Shown piece by piece: positions 1-11,841 of a DNA stretch of 64,000 bases. Within the stretch, counting starts at the first letter, position 1; every line of letters starts with the position of its first letter. The position numbers were made by a program, and so were the translations under genes. This DNA is from Steromphala cineraria (taxonomy: Eukaryota > Mollusca > Gastropoda > Trochida > Trochidae). The DNA lies in the NCBI GenBank assembly GCA_916613615.1, contig OU744724.1, positions 19,702,171-19,766,170 of the forward strand, read 5' to 3'. The notes under the pieces are model-generated. The model was not told where the DNA came from. It did not search any database and saw nothing but the letters and a program-made list of their open reading frames with translations.

Positions 1-608
1 GTCTTACAACTGATCTAAAACAAATGATAAAATGAATTGTTTTCACATCAAAATATATTTCTTGGTTGATACAATATGATTTAAGTTTCTTTGGTAATAT
101 ATACTAAAGATTTATTTATTAACATTTGATTTGATGACGGATGGAGAATTAAAGTAGTTCCGGTGAATGTGCACACGACCCGAAAACGTTCACACAAGTA
201 TGAACGCTTTTTTTGTGAGTTCATGAGAAATGAATCGATGAAACTTCGGTCACATGACCATGCCCCAGACCAATCAACGTTCGGGAATACGTGTAAACTT
301 CAGAGTGTGAAATTATTGCATTATGAACAGAGTCATTGGTTTCTTTCAATTTACTTTTTTCTTTATTTATTTACTTTAATAATGATCCTAGTCGACATCT
401 AATCAGGGTACACCTTTAATATTGACATATGAGTACTGACATAAATATTTGTCATGTACTCATTGCACGTTACCGACGTGGAATAATTTATGTTATTACA
501 TACGTGTTCTGAATATCTTCATGAGATAATTTTTGTTATTTGAAACAATCCCGCTAATGCTGCTACTTTGATATCAAAGATGTTTAAAGCCTACCAATAG
601 TGACACCG
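1..608. other. AT-rich intergenic stretch, nothing recognised
   Basis: No convincing coding region, RNA gene or repeat was seen. The only sizeable open frame (79 codons from position 163) has a composition like random AT-rich DNA and matches no family I recognise. Confidence 0.5.
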
Positions 609-941
609 TTAAGAGGCAATAGTAAGTTTTTTGAAAATTGCATATTTTCAATATTGCACTGATAAGTGTACGTTAATGCTAAATGTATTATTTTGTGTCA
701 CCCATACTCAGAGAACAAACTATTTGGTCCACGTACAGTCCGTTGACGGTCATTTTTGTGTGATCACTTTTAATTAATTTTGTGTATGATAAAGGAATCG
801 CATGGCTTGACTTAATATCATATATTTGATTTACTAATGCTTCATCTAGTTTAAATACATTGTCTTTTAATTGGAATCATTTATTTTTATTTTCCTGACA
901 TCACTTTATATTCACCCTAAAGCGTGCTGATGCCCCTTTAA
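609..941. mobile_element. TTAA-flanked MITE, copy 1
   Basis: This is a non-coding element of about 330 bp bounded by TTAA at 609-612 and 938-941. Its ends are inverted: the left interior reads GAGGCAATAGTAAG, and the right end read on the other strand gives AGGGGCATCAGCACG. The body aligns over most of its length with 41323-41680; shared blocks include GTACGTTAATGCTAAATGTAT, TTTAATTAATTTTGTGTA and ATACATTGTCTTT. TTAA is the target used by piggyBac-type transposases, so a piggyBac-like non-autonomous element is inferred. No transposase is present. The two copies are clearly divergent, so the insertion is old. Confidence 0.6.
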
Positions 942-2272
942 AGTTTTTTATGAAGATTTATGGCGGTTTGACATAAACAATGCATATCGTGTGATAGGGT
1001 CATCGAATTACTCGAACCCATGGCTTTACAAGCAATAGTTCTATTGTTGAATTGACATAAAGTATCTTATCATATTTCATATCGCAGTGCGGAAATATGC
1101 CCTCAGCTATAAGCCTTCCAAATCCTTGACCTTTAAAGCTTATGTTTGGATATGAAAACGGTCTCAGAACCTCTGACAATTAAGTAAAATAATTAATCAT
1201 CTTTTCTTTTTAAAAATGTTATATCTTTATCATTAATATCCACAAATAAAATGTTGTTTTATTTGGGATAACTATCTGTAATAAAACTTCCCTGCTGTGA
1301 CCGTTTAAACAGCTTACACTAATTGACCTCAAGCACTTTTCGTTTTATACGTGATATTTTCTCCAACAACAGATAATGAAGTTTATTTTGGTTTAGTCCC
1401 CTGAAGATAATACTTTTTGTATAAACTTATATTTATTTTGGGAAAAATAAGGAAACACAAAAACTACTCTGGCTACTACCTTTTCTAAGAAGCCGACCAA
1501 TGTAGGTGATATGACATGCCAAAAAAGGCCTTCACTATATGTGATGATATCCACGTATTCACAAACGATTAATGATAAAACAAGACAACGATACTTTGTA
1601 ATATCGAACAAGTCTTATCAAACTCTTAGCGCCGATCAATGGCTTCACTTCTCCATTGTTTTTTTTATCGAAAGTCATCGCTTCTTTATAAAGTTGTCAA
1701 ATTCGAAGCAACGGAATATTTACCTAAAGTTACATTTGGGTTTTGCTATACACATGTAATTATAACAGGTATCTTAATGGAATTTCACTTGAGTTTCGTT
1801 TCCAAAACAATATCCCGATAGCACTGTCCTATAAAGGTCATATGGTCTAATGTGACAATTTGGCAACAGCACTGTCATTTTAACAAGGCATGGGTCTGAA
1901 AACAATGACATTTTCCCGTAACGGATGAAGTCGCATGAATTCAATTGGCCAACAAACCACCCGTATCAAACGAATAATGACTCTTATCTTAAAGTGTTCT
2001 ACGACTTAAATCAAGTACCCATGATATGCAACATATATATATATAAGGAAGCATAACATGTTGGTTAATATAAAACAGTTATTGGATAACTCAAAACAGC
2101 TGCAGCTGATTGAACATACCTTTATAACTTAATATGCAAAATTAAAGAAAATACGGGGAGAAAGAGTTGTCACTGAATTTTTACATTACGTTATTTTCAC
2201 TTTGAGAGGAACTGTATTATAATTATTTCAATTGTAATGATGTCTTGGCATTCACCTCTCCGGAACCGACTG
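942..2272. other. AT-rich intergenic stretch, nothing recognised
   Basis: No gene or repeat is supported here. Overlapping short open frames on both strands around 1.4-1.8 kb look like chance openings. A short (TA)n run lies near 2030-2044. Confidence 0.45.
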
Positions 2273-2283
2273 TTCTGCAGAGA

Positions 2284-2308
2284 TGAAGTGATCAGCTAAC
2301 TGTTCGCC
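2284..2308 (-). repeat. Reversed degenerate unit at the minisatellite border
   Basis: Read on the minus strand, these 25 bases match the 31-bp array unit (GGCCAACAGTCAGCC followed by GATCACTTCA) with about three mismatches. The array proper begins some 40 bp to the right in the opposite orientation, so the left border carries one unit facing the array. Confidence 0.6.
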
Positions 2309-3570
2309 GATGACGACCGATTTTCAACACCGAACATCCCCATTCGGCACCGATCACTTCACGTCCAGGCCAACAGTCAGCCGATCACTTCACATTCAGG
2401 CCAACAGTCAGCCGATCACTTCACATTCAGTACAGTCAGCCGTTCCCTTCACATTCAGACCAACAGTCATCCATTCACTTCACATCCAGGCCAACAGTCA
2501 GCCGATCACCTCACATTCAGGCCAACAGTCATCCGTTCACTTCACATCCAGGTCAACAGTCAGTCGTTCACTTCACATTCAGGCCAACAGTCAGCCGTTC
2601 ACTTCACATCCAGGCCACCATTCAGCCGTTCACTTCACTATCAGACCAACAGTCAGCCGTTCACTTCACATTCAGTACAGTCAGCCGTTCACTTCACATC
2701 CAGGCCAACAGTCAGCCGTTCACTTCACATCCAGGCCAACAGTCAGCCGATCACCTCACATTCAGGCCAACAGTCAGCCGTTCACTTCACATCCAGGCCA
2801 ACAGTCAGCCGTTCCCTTCACATCCAGGCCAACAGTCAGCCGATCACCTCACATTCAGGCCAACAGTCAGCCGTTCACTTCACATCCAGGCCAACAGTCA
2901 GCCGTTCACTTCACATTCAGACCAACAGTCAGCCGTTCCCTTCACATCCAGGCCAACAGTCAGCCGTTCCCTTCACATCCAGGCCAACAGTCAGCCGTGC
3001 ACCTCACATCCAGGCCAACAGTCAGCCGATCACCTCACATTCAGGCCAACAGTCAGCCGTTCACTTCACATTCAGTACAGTCGGCCGTTCCCTTCACATC
3101 CAGACCAACAGTCAGCCGTTCACCTCACATCCAGGCCAACAGTCAGCCGATCACCTCACATTCAGGCCAACAGTCAGCCGTTCACTTCACATCCAGGCCA
3201 ACAGTCAGCCGTTCACTTCACATCCAGGCCAACAGTCAGCCGTTCCCTTCACATCCAGGCCAATAGTCAGCCGATCACCTCACATTCAGGCCAACAGTCA
3301 GCCGATCACCTCACATCAAGGCCAACAGTCAGCCGATCACTTCACATTCAGTACAGTCAGCCGTTCCCTTCACATTCAGACCAACAGTCATCCATTCACT
3401 TCACATCCAGGCCAACAGTCAGCCGATCACCTCACATTCAGGCCAACAGTCAGCCGTTCACTTCACATCCAGGCCAACAGTCAGCCGATAACTTCACATT
3501 CAGGCCAACAGTCAGCCGATCATTTCACATTCAGGCCAACAGTCAGCTGTTCACTTCACATTCAGGCCAA

Positions 3571-5347
3571 CAGTCAGCCGTTCACTTCACATAAAGACCA
3601 ACAGTCAGCTGTTCACTTCACATTCAGGCCAACAGTCATCCGTTCACTTCACATTCAGACCAACAGTCAGTTGTTCACTTCACATTCAGGCCAACAGTCA
3701 TTCGTTCACTTCACATTCAGACCAACAGTCATCCGTTCACTTCACATTCAGACCAACAGTCAGTCGTTCACTTCACATCCAGGCCAACAGTCAGCCGATC
3801 ACTTCACATCCAGGCCAACAGTCAGTCGTTCACTTCACATTCAGACCAACAGTCAGCCGATCACTTCACATTCAGACAAACAGTCAGTCGTTCACTTCAC
3901 ATTCAGGCCAACAGTCATCCGTTCACTTCACATCCACACCAACAGTCAGTCGTTCACTTCACATTTAGACCAACAGTCAGCCGATCACTTCACATTTAGA
4001 CCAACAGTCAGTCGTTCAATTCACATAAAGACCAACAGTCAGCCGATCACTTCACATTTAGACCAACAGTCAACCGATCACTTCACATTCAGACCAACAG
4101 TCAGTCGTTCACTTCACATTCAGGCAAACAGTCAGTCGTTCACTTCACATTCAGACCAACAGTCAGCCGTTCACTTCACATTCAGGCCAACAGTCAGCCG
4201 TTCACTTCACATTGAAACCAACAGTCAGCCGATAACTTCACTATCAGACCAACAGTCAGCCGATCACTTCACATCCAGACCAACAGTCAGCCGATCACTT
4301 CACATTCAAACCAACAGTCAGCCGTTCACTTCACATTGAAACCAACAGTCAGCCGATAACTTCACTATCAGACCAACAGTCAGCCGATCACTTCACATTC
4401 AGACCAACAGTCAGCCGATCACTTCACATATAAACCAACAGTCAGCCGTTCACTTCACATTGAAACCAACAGTCAGCCGTTCACTTCACATAAAGACCAA
4501 CAGTCAGCTGTTCACTTCACATTCAGGCCAACAGTCATCCGTTCACTTCACATTCAGACCAACAGTCAGTCGTTCACTTCACATTCAGGCCAACAGTCAT
4601 TCGTTCACTTCACATTCAGACCAACAGTCATCCGTTCACTTCACATTCAGACCAACAGTCAGTCGTTCACTTCACATCCAGGCCAACAGTCAGCCGATCA
4701 CTTCACATCCAGGCCAACAGTCAGTCGTTCACTTCACATTCAGACCAACAGTCAGCCGATCACTTCACATTCAGATAAACAGTCAGTCGTTCACTTCACA
4801 TTCAGGCCAACAGTCATCCGTTCACTTCACATCCAGACCAACAGTCAGTCGTTCACTTCACATTTAGACCAACAGTCAGCCGATCACTTCACATTTAGAC
4901 CAACAGTCAGTCGTTCACTTCACATAAAGACCAACAGTCAGCCGATCACTTCACATTTAGACCATCAGTCAACCGATCACTTCACATTCAGACCAACAGT
5001 CAGTCGTTCACTTCACATTCAGGCCAACAGTCAGTCGTTCACTTCACATTCAGACCAACAGTCAGCCGTTCACTTCACATTCAGGCCAACAGTCAGCCGT
5101 TCACTTCACATTGAAACCAACAGTCAGCCGATAACTTCACTATCAGACCAACAGTCAGCCGATCACTTCACATCCAGACCAACAGTCAGCCGATCACTTC
5201 ACATTCAAACCAACAGTCAGCCGTTCACTTCACATTGAAACCAACAGTCAGCCGATAACTTCACTATCAGACCAACAGTCAGCCGATCACTTCACATTCA
5301 GACCAACAGTCAGCCGATCACTTCACATATAAACCAACAGTCAGCCG
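3571..5347. repeat. 899-bp higher-order repeat (29 x 31 bp) within the minisatellite
   Basis: Bases 3571-4448 recur almost unchanged at 4470-5347, an offset of exactly 899 bp or 29 units. Diagnostic variants stay in register: the CATAAAGACC unit (3590 and 4489), the TTCGTTCACT unit (3701 and 4600), and the TTCACTATCA unit (4361 and 5260). Only scattered single-base differences were seen, which points to a recent block duplication. Confidence 0.9.
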
Positions 5348-5379
5348 ATCACTTCACATATAAACCAACAGTCAGCCGT

Positions 5380-6330
5380 TCACTTCACATTCAGACCAAC
5401 AGTCATCTGCTCACTTCACATTCAGACCAACAGTCAGCCGATCACTTCATATTCAAACCAACAGTCAGTCGTTCACTTCATATTCAGACCAACAGTCAGC
5501 CGATCACTTCACATTCAGACCAACAGTCAGCCGATCACTTCACATATAAACCAACAGTCAGCCGATCATTTCACATATAAACCAACAGTCAGCCGTTCAC
5601 TTCACATTCAGACCAACAGTCATCTGCTCACTTCACATTCAGACCAACAGTCAGCCGATCACTTCACATTCAAACCAACAGTCAGCCGATCACTTCACAT
5701 TCAAACCAACAGTCAGCCGATCACTTCACATTCAGACCAACAGTCAGCCGATCACTTCACATTCAAACCAACAGTCATCTGCTCACTTCACATTCAGACC
5801 AACAGTCAGCCGATCACTTCATATTCAAACCAACAGTCAGTCGTTCACTTCATATTCAGACCAACAGTCAGCCGATCACTTCACATTCAGACCAACAGTC
5901 AGCCGATCACTTCACATATAAACCAACAGTCAGCCGATCACTTCACATATAAACCAACAGTCAGCCGTTCACTTCACATTCAGACCAACAGTCATCTGCT
6001 CACTTCACATTCAGACCAACAGTCAGCCGATCACTTCACATTCAAACCAACAGTCAGCCGATCACTTCACATTCAAACCAACAGTCAGTCGTTCACTTCA
6101 CATTTAGACCAACAGTCAGCCGATCACTTCACATTCAAACCAACAGTCATCTGCTCACTTCACATTTAGACAAACAGTCAGCCGATCACTTCACATTCAG
6201 ACCAACAGTCAGCCGATCACTTCACATATAAACCAACAGTCAGCCGATCACTTCACATATAAACCAACAGTCAGCCGTTCACTTCACATTCAGACCAACA
6301 GTCATCTGCTCACTTCACATTCAGACCAAC
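5380..6330. repeat. 372-bp higher-order repeat (12 x 31 bp) within the minisatellite
   Basis: The rare unit variant CATCTGCTCAC occurs at 5404, 5621, 5776, 5993, 6148 and 6303. Spacings are 217, 155, 217, 155 and 155 bp, that is 7, 5, 7, 5 and 5 units, so a 12-unit block (372 bp) is repeated with a final shortened block. This order is independent of the 29-unit block to its left. Confidence 0.85.
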
Positions 6331-6544
6331 AGTCAGCCGATCACTTCACATATAAACCAACAATCAGCCGATCACTTCACATTCAAACCAACAGTCAGCC
6401 GATCACTTCACATTCAAACCAACAGTCAGCCGATCACTTCACATTCAGACCAACAGTCAGCCGATCACTTCACATTTAGACCAACAATCAGCCGATCACT
6501 TCACATTCAAACCAACAGTCAGCCGTTCACTTCACTTCTGCAGA

Positions 6545-9357
6545 ATAGGGGTTCCAGGTCTAGAGGAAAAGGCAAAATTGATGTTCATTGAGTGTGTAAA
6601 TAAATATTTCGTTGAAAAAAAGGAGAATAATATAACAGCAAAGATCTGATATGATTATCGAATTAAGTTTCAGATAATAAAGATTGTCAATTTTTCGTAA
6701 TGCCCACATGGCGTCGTGGTTAACAATTTGCTACAACTATGTCAATTGTTTGAAATACCAGGTTACGCTAAAAGCAATTATCATAGGCTGTAATTTATCT
6801 TTGAAATTTCCATTTCAAATGATATTGAGAGAAATTTCTGCAATTTGTGTTTATTAACACCTGTACACGACGCGGGGGTCTCTGGGCCTCCAAGCAATCA
6901 AATGTTAGCCAAATATTTAGTCCTTTTGTATATACTCATGAAAATGACCTACGATCTGAACAATTTAAAAAACTTTCAGACACCTTGTGCTTAATTTGTT
7001 AAGCGAACATGCCTCATCGCGTTAGATGAGCTTATATAATTTTATAGAGATATGATTTGCAAATTTAATAATGTTTTTAGAATTTGTCAGAATCATCATT
7101 TGTGATAATGACTCATACTGCTTCAATTTTTGACTGGTGCTACAAGTCATTTACTAAAAGGTCATCCGTTCAGTTGAACGATTGACGTTAATCACATTGC
7201 AGCAACAATTATTGATTTTCATTTTCGATTAAAAGGTGACTTCGAATTTGATACCAAAATACCAAGTCACTATAAATTCAGTTACGTTAATTTTTTTCGT
7301 GTATATTTTTTAACGCATTTAATAATGATATTATAAAACGTCATCGTACGTGTCATCCGAAATTTTATCTTGGATAGAATTTGGCATGAAGTTTGTTAAC
7401 CCACGAGAATGAGAGGCTGCGTTTGAAAATTTCATCGATCATTAGCTTATCATTTATATTCAATTAACTTAAAGATAAAATACACATTCGTATTCTTTGG
7501 CCTTATTAAGCCGTCCGACGATGTAAAATGATCAGAACTTTAAATCTTTACAAATTGTAACGCACTGAACATAAACATAGAAACAAAGATATATTGTAAA
7601 TATCCAAAACTGTCGATTATCATAATTTTATTCTTAACAACAAAACAATATACAATATAAAACAATATGAAGGAAACTCAAGTTCATCTTATACTCTGCG
7701 GGTATAAAAATAAGTACCTCACTTGAACTTGAATTGCAAGTCTGTGTAATGGACAATGCAGATATAGGTTATAGATAAGCCTATACGAGTTGGTGCTGAA
7801 ATTTCAGAAAAACGCCCTTTTACTACCACAGGAACGTTTATCTATGAGAAACGAAGTTTGAAAGACGCATTTACCCAAAGACCGTTCCCAGACAACATTT
7901 GGGTTGAGTTAACCAATCCTAATTCTGCATTTAATAAAAACGTTTTTCAGGCGATAATTACCGATTGAAATTCTGTTCAAAATCTTTCGCGGTGCTAAAC
8001 AGATTCATTCAATTTCGGTGGTGATCAGCATAATGATGCATAAGGACAAATTCTATGGATTTTTTTACTTCTTTATTACGAGAATGCGACGTTTCGGTGT
8101 AGATACTAACACCGTTTTCAAGCAAATGATTTCTCACTCTTGTAATAAGGAAGTTGAAAAATCCATAGAATTATTCCTTATTCATCCTACAACTTCTTAA
8201 TCCCAATCAAATAAGTCAAACTGATGCAGTGTTTTTTTCATTTTCATATCAATCTCAAGTCCTTTTAGAGAATAGGTGCAAGTCTTTAACAGGTTCAATT
8301 ATATAGGAAACATCAATAAATTCTAGATCCAACGGGTATCTTGCATTCATCAGAAATGAATCGTCACGCGTAGTAAGCAATCATATTAACCGGATTAAGC
8401 CATCCGTGGAAATGTCCTGCAGTTATTTAGAAAGAAACCCGCAGGTGTTGAACCCTATATACAACGCTTCAGTTTCGATAGTGCATGACTAACTGAATGT
8501 CACAATTTCGCCATGAGTCGTTTTACTCAAGATCAACGTGAACAGGACACACACAAAATACCATGAACAGGTCAGATAGAAAATACCATGAAACACACCC
8601 GAAACTCGAAAGGTTAATACATTTGAAAGAAACAAAAATAGTTTATTCGGATGCTGCAAGAACCACGACAAACCAAACCAAACACACGGATTGAAAACCC
8701 GACAAGTGGAAACATATAAATACAGAAAATTAAAGGAAATCAAATTAAATGAATTGGTGTTTCACAAGTTATCCAACATCAATGATTTGTCTATGACATT
8801 ATATACATAGGGCCATATCGAAACCAGGAAATATTGTTTTTATATTTTAATTATCCCGTATGAACTCAAAATCCATAGTATTACAGTTTCATCATTTACC
8901 TGAATTGTTTGCTTAACAGCAATCAGTATAAAACTTCGTAAAAATAAAGCAGTGTTATAGCGCCACCTTCAGTCGTTCAATTAATTTCACGTGCCATCAC
9001 AGTTTGATGTTTCTGGTATCCAGAGTAGCCTCTACTGCAATACTTCAGGAATTGTTGGTAACGGCCTCAATTTATTTGGAGAATAATCGGTAAAAGGAGT
9101 CAGCTGTATGGCAATATCACGCTCTACATCAAACCGTAAGTACTTCAGTCATGATTAATGTACGCATACATAATATACTCACGTGCAAAAAGCTTTTCAA
9201 GAGGTGACAAATAAAACCTGTGCTGTGTAGTTATAAACAGGATCAAACACAATAAAATACAATCAGGGTTTGTTTAGATTTTTTCCCAAATTCTAAATGT
9301 AAGTGTTTAGCGAGTGCCAGAAGCGGTACATTTTCCAACTTTCGACCAATAACGCTA
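6545..9357. other. Intergenic stretch, mostly featureless
   Basis: Apart from a tRNA-like fragment near 6.7 kb, I see no gene or repeat. Open frames at 8018-8200 (+) and 8489-8743 (-) have AT-driven composition and no recognisable domain. Confidence 0.45.
6704..6780 (+). repeat. tRNA-like (SINE-type) fragment
   Basis: TGGCGTCGTGGTTAAC resembles a pol III A box. The same phrase returns at 57558 (TGGCATCGTGGTTAAC). The flanking words CCCACATGG and TTTGCTACA return near 50395, which suggests a small dispersed family. The B box is not convincing. Confidence 0.35.
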
Positions 9358-9371
9358 TTTATTTCTTTATT
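9358..9371 (-). promoter_or_regulatory. Candidate polyadenylation signals of the GPCR gene
   Basis: Two AATAAA hexamers are read on the minus strand at 9371-9366 and 9363-9358, about 205-215 nt after the receptor stop codon. They are well placed for its 3' UTR, but such hexamers are common by chance in DNA this AT-rich. Confidence 0.45.
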
Positions 9372-9575
9372 TTGTCACTTCATGGTGCGACAATCAGGAA
9401 ATGTCAAAAGTCGGTTGTTCTTGATCATTAATAACATTTTGCAAAAATGACTTGAACAACTCACTCAGTATTTCATTCACCTTCTTTCAAAGGTTACACT
9501 GCAAGTTGGTCCACTGAGAAATTCAAGCCTTCGAACTCCTCAAGCCTTCGATTTTTCAGCCATGACGCGGGTCAT

Positions 9576-10565
9576 CTACTCGACGAGCGGTGCCCACGGA
9601 TGCTGAACTTCGGGGCTATTCAGAGGAACGAGATTCATCCAATGAGGGCCAATTCCAACAACACTCACTTTCATTCCCCTGAGTCCGGTAGTAAGCTGAC
9701 GTCGACGTCGTTCTCTGAACATGGATGGACAGAACAGTCGCCACGTGGCTTCTTTGAACGGTTTATAAGTTGCGGCATAGATGAAGATGTTCCAGAGACT
9801 GTTAGATAAAGTACTGATGAAACCGAACTGGATAAGAACATAGCTATCTCTATGAACCGTTATAAAGGATACAGCCATCACAATGAACCATGGCAGATAA
9901 CAGATGATTGAGACAGCGCCGGACAAGATTATGGTAATCTTGAAATTGGATGATTCGTTGTCAGAACGTCTTGATCCAGCTGCTTCAATCTGTTGCACTC
10001 TGTTGTGCTTCAGAGTCAGGCAGAGTCTAACGATAAGAAAGATGATGCCGACGAACACTAAGGACATCGTCCCTGAAGAAAACAGTCTTGTAACCGTAGG
10101 TTGGGTTGAAACACAAAGTCCCATATCGTCTCTGTAAAATACAGTGCTGGAGACAAGTATAACAATCACTCGAATCATGTTCAAGAGGGTGACACAGACA
10201 ATGGCGGTGGCGAATCTCTTGGCAGACATAAGCCGGATATAGTGCAGGGGCCAGCAGACGCTGATGTAGCGGTCAACAAGGGCCACCAGGATGTTGTAGA
10301 AATTCTGCCCTGTGATCAACGCGAAAAGTATGGCTACTGGAGCTTTTAAGTCTTCTGAATATGCGAAATGGCCAACCATTTTCGAAGGCACTACAAAAAC
10401 GAGGAAATACAAGCCCAGACTGAAGTCCCAGGCGGCCATGTATGCGATGTTCCATAGTGTCGGCAGATGGAGCTCTCGAGACTTGACGATGACGATTATG
10501 GCGATGCTGTTGCTGATAAGAACCAAGCATGAGAAGATTGTATATAAGATTGTAGATACGTCCAT
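9576..10565 (-). CDS. Class-A (rhodopsin-like) G-protein-coupled receptor, single exon
   Basis: The 329-residue product is a seven-helix membrane receptor expected at the cell surface; its ligand cannot be inferred. Visible landmarks are N19 in TM1 (SNS), D47 in TM2, DRY at 98-100 followed by CWPLHY, CYLP at 222-225 in TM6, NIFIY at 259-263 in TM7, and helix 8 near 268-278. C151 lies in the second extracellular loop, but the usual partner at the top of TM3 is a lysine (K74). CWxP and NPxxY are altered, DRY is intact. The extracellular N-terminus is only a few residues. The start is well defined: an in-frame TAG lies 10 codons upstream (10596-10598), and the context has G at -3 and +4. A GTAAGT donor-like site at 10611-10606 lies 41 nt upstream and may mark a leader exon. 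Intronless class-A receptors are common in mollusc lineage-specific expansions. Confidence 0.9.
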   Translation of the reverse strand: MDVSTILYTIFSCLVLISNSIAIIVIVKSRELHLPTLWNIAYMAAWDFSLGLYFLVFVVPSKMVGHFAYSEDLKAPVAILFALITGQNFYNILVALVDRYISVCWPLHYIRLMSAKRFATAIVCVTLLNMIRVIVILVSSTVFYRDDMGLCVSTQPTVTRLFSSGTMSLVFVGIIFLIVRLCLTLKHNRVQQIEAAGSRRSDNESSNFKITIILSGAVSIICYLPWFIVMAVSFITVHRDSYVLIQFGFISTLSNSLWNIFIYAATYKPFKEATWRLFCPSMFRERRRRQLTTGLRGMKVSVVGIGPHWMNLVPLNSPEVQHPWAPLVE

Positions 10566-10598
10566 ACCTTCCAGCTTCTCCAGTCTTTTTGAGTACTA

Positions 10599-11783
10599 TC
10601 TTTTTACTTACCATTTCTCTTTCTCATTATCACTTTGGCCTCGTCATTGACACAGTGTTCATTATGAACACAACACAGATTTACACATGTATTCACATGC
10701 GTTGCATAACCAGTGTGATATTGAAAAAAAAGATTTGTTTCATATCAAGTGTTAATGGAAATACATTGTATAAGCAGTCTGTTGTTAACTGGAATATTAG
10801 CTCGTGAATCAACGCCTTGCTTTTGTTACTTATCATTAACCATTTTTTGTTATGGTGCTTTATTATTTCCAGTGTTTCCAAATGTTTGGCTTTCTTTTCA
10901 GTTGACTCAGGGTTCTTAAAAGAAATAGTTTTACTTTAATGCATTAAAATAATATCGAATTGTTGTCAAATGATATTTCAGATCTTTTTAATGTAAATAC
11001 AATTTCAATTTTTGATCACAAAACTGACCTTTCTCACCTTGATAGTATGTGATATAGATAGGAAATAGTTATATCTATATAAGATCTTACGCCTATCATG
11101 TTCATAAATGAAATTAATATATTTTTGTGTTATGACATGAGTATTCCAAACGTTACAGTTGACTAGTTTCAACCCCAGATGAACACGACATTGAATAACG
11201 TTAAAGGGAAAAGAAAAACACGTTTCATCATTCTCTACCCGAGGGAAAGGGGGGGGGGGGGCGCTTTGCTATGATTCATTCGTGAATAAGTTAGTTAATA
11301 TTTCACCTCATGAGCTACACTGAAAATATGGCGTTTGGATTTTAAACATGTTCCCTTCTTGTTTAACTGAAACATGTTTTTAAAAGAGTATAAATGTGAA
11401 TCGGATAACTTTGTACGCGTTGTAACTCATACGCACCTTGATAGTGTTCAGAATATTTGTTGTACGTCGACATCCACTTGGACCAAACGTTTCATCGATT
11501 TGGGCATTATGAAAATACTGCAATGTAAAATACACTGGTTAATCAACAATATTAAGAACCTATCGAACAATGTGGTTTGATGACTTGGACTTCAACTTTT
11601 ATCATTTAACCTCATGAAATACTACAATCTCAAAAGACTAGAACTGTAAAGATTGTTCGTTCTGTTATGATATATAACACACTAGAGGAGCCGATTTTGT
11701 TCAAATTAAATGTACGTTTATTTCAACATATATATGAGTGCAAAAGTTCAGGTTTTGGAATTGGTTTATTATAGGGTCCACTC
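10599..11783. other. Intergenic stretch upstream of the GPCR
   Basis: This would hold the receptor promoter and 5' UTR if they are close, but no TATA box or initiator could be assigned. It contains a 13-base G run at 11249-11261. Short open frames here are not credible. Confidence 0.4.
11249..11261 (+). repeat. Poly-G tract (13 G)
   Basis: An uninterrupted run of thirteen G follows GAGGGAAA and is followed by CGCTTTGC. It is unusual in this AT-rich setting, and its length may be unreliable in an assembly. Confidence 0.8.
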
Positions 11784-11823
11784 CGAGATTCGAACCTCTG
11801 TGCTTAGAATTCCGCCACAGCCT
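11784..11823 (-). repeat. tRNA-like fragment, minus strand
   Basis: On the minus strand an A-box-like TGGCGGAAT is followed after about 15 nt by GGTTCGAATCTC, a good B box. The spacing is too short for a working tRNA, so this is probably a tRNA-derived SINE head or tRNA relic. It lies just left of pearl-like element 1. Confidence 0.45.
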
Positions 11824-11841
11824 AAAGATCCCCTTTTTATT

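Larger units (their letters stand above)
2350..6535. repeat. 31-bp minisatellite array, about 135 copies
   Basis: The unit is CCAACAGTCAGCCG followed by (A/T)TCACTTCACATTCAGR, 31 bp in total. The left part is rich in the CCAGGCC variant (up to about 3.5 kb). The right part is rich in ATTCAGACC, ATTCAAACC and TATAAACC variants, so the array is regionally differentiated. Because 31 is not a multiple of 3, the array is read in all three frames in turn, giving a 31-residue protein periodicity. Most unit variants contain no stop in any frame, which explains the long open frames at 2310-3266, 3671-4339 and 4460-4867. I do not regard these as genes. The array is bracketed by TTCTGCAGA at 2273-2281 and 6536-6544. 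Confidence 0.95.

Noticed and set aside
2310..4867. Long open frames (318, 222 and 135 codons) with a 31-residue repeat, resembling a repetitive secreted protein
   Set aside because: They arise because the 31-bp unit lacks stops in all three frames and 31 is not divisible by 3. Frames stop at trivial unit variants (CAATAG), no signal peptide or start context supports them, and unit variation shows no codon bias.
2350..6535. CRISPR-like array
   Set aside because: Units are contiguous with no unique spacers, and the context is eukaryotic.
9600..10650. Plus-strand open frames across the receptor gene
   Set aside because: They are antisense shadows of the GPCR reading frame and have no domain of their own.
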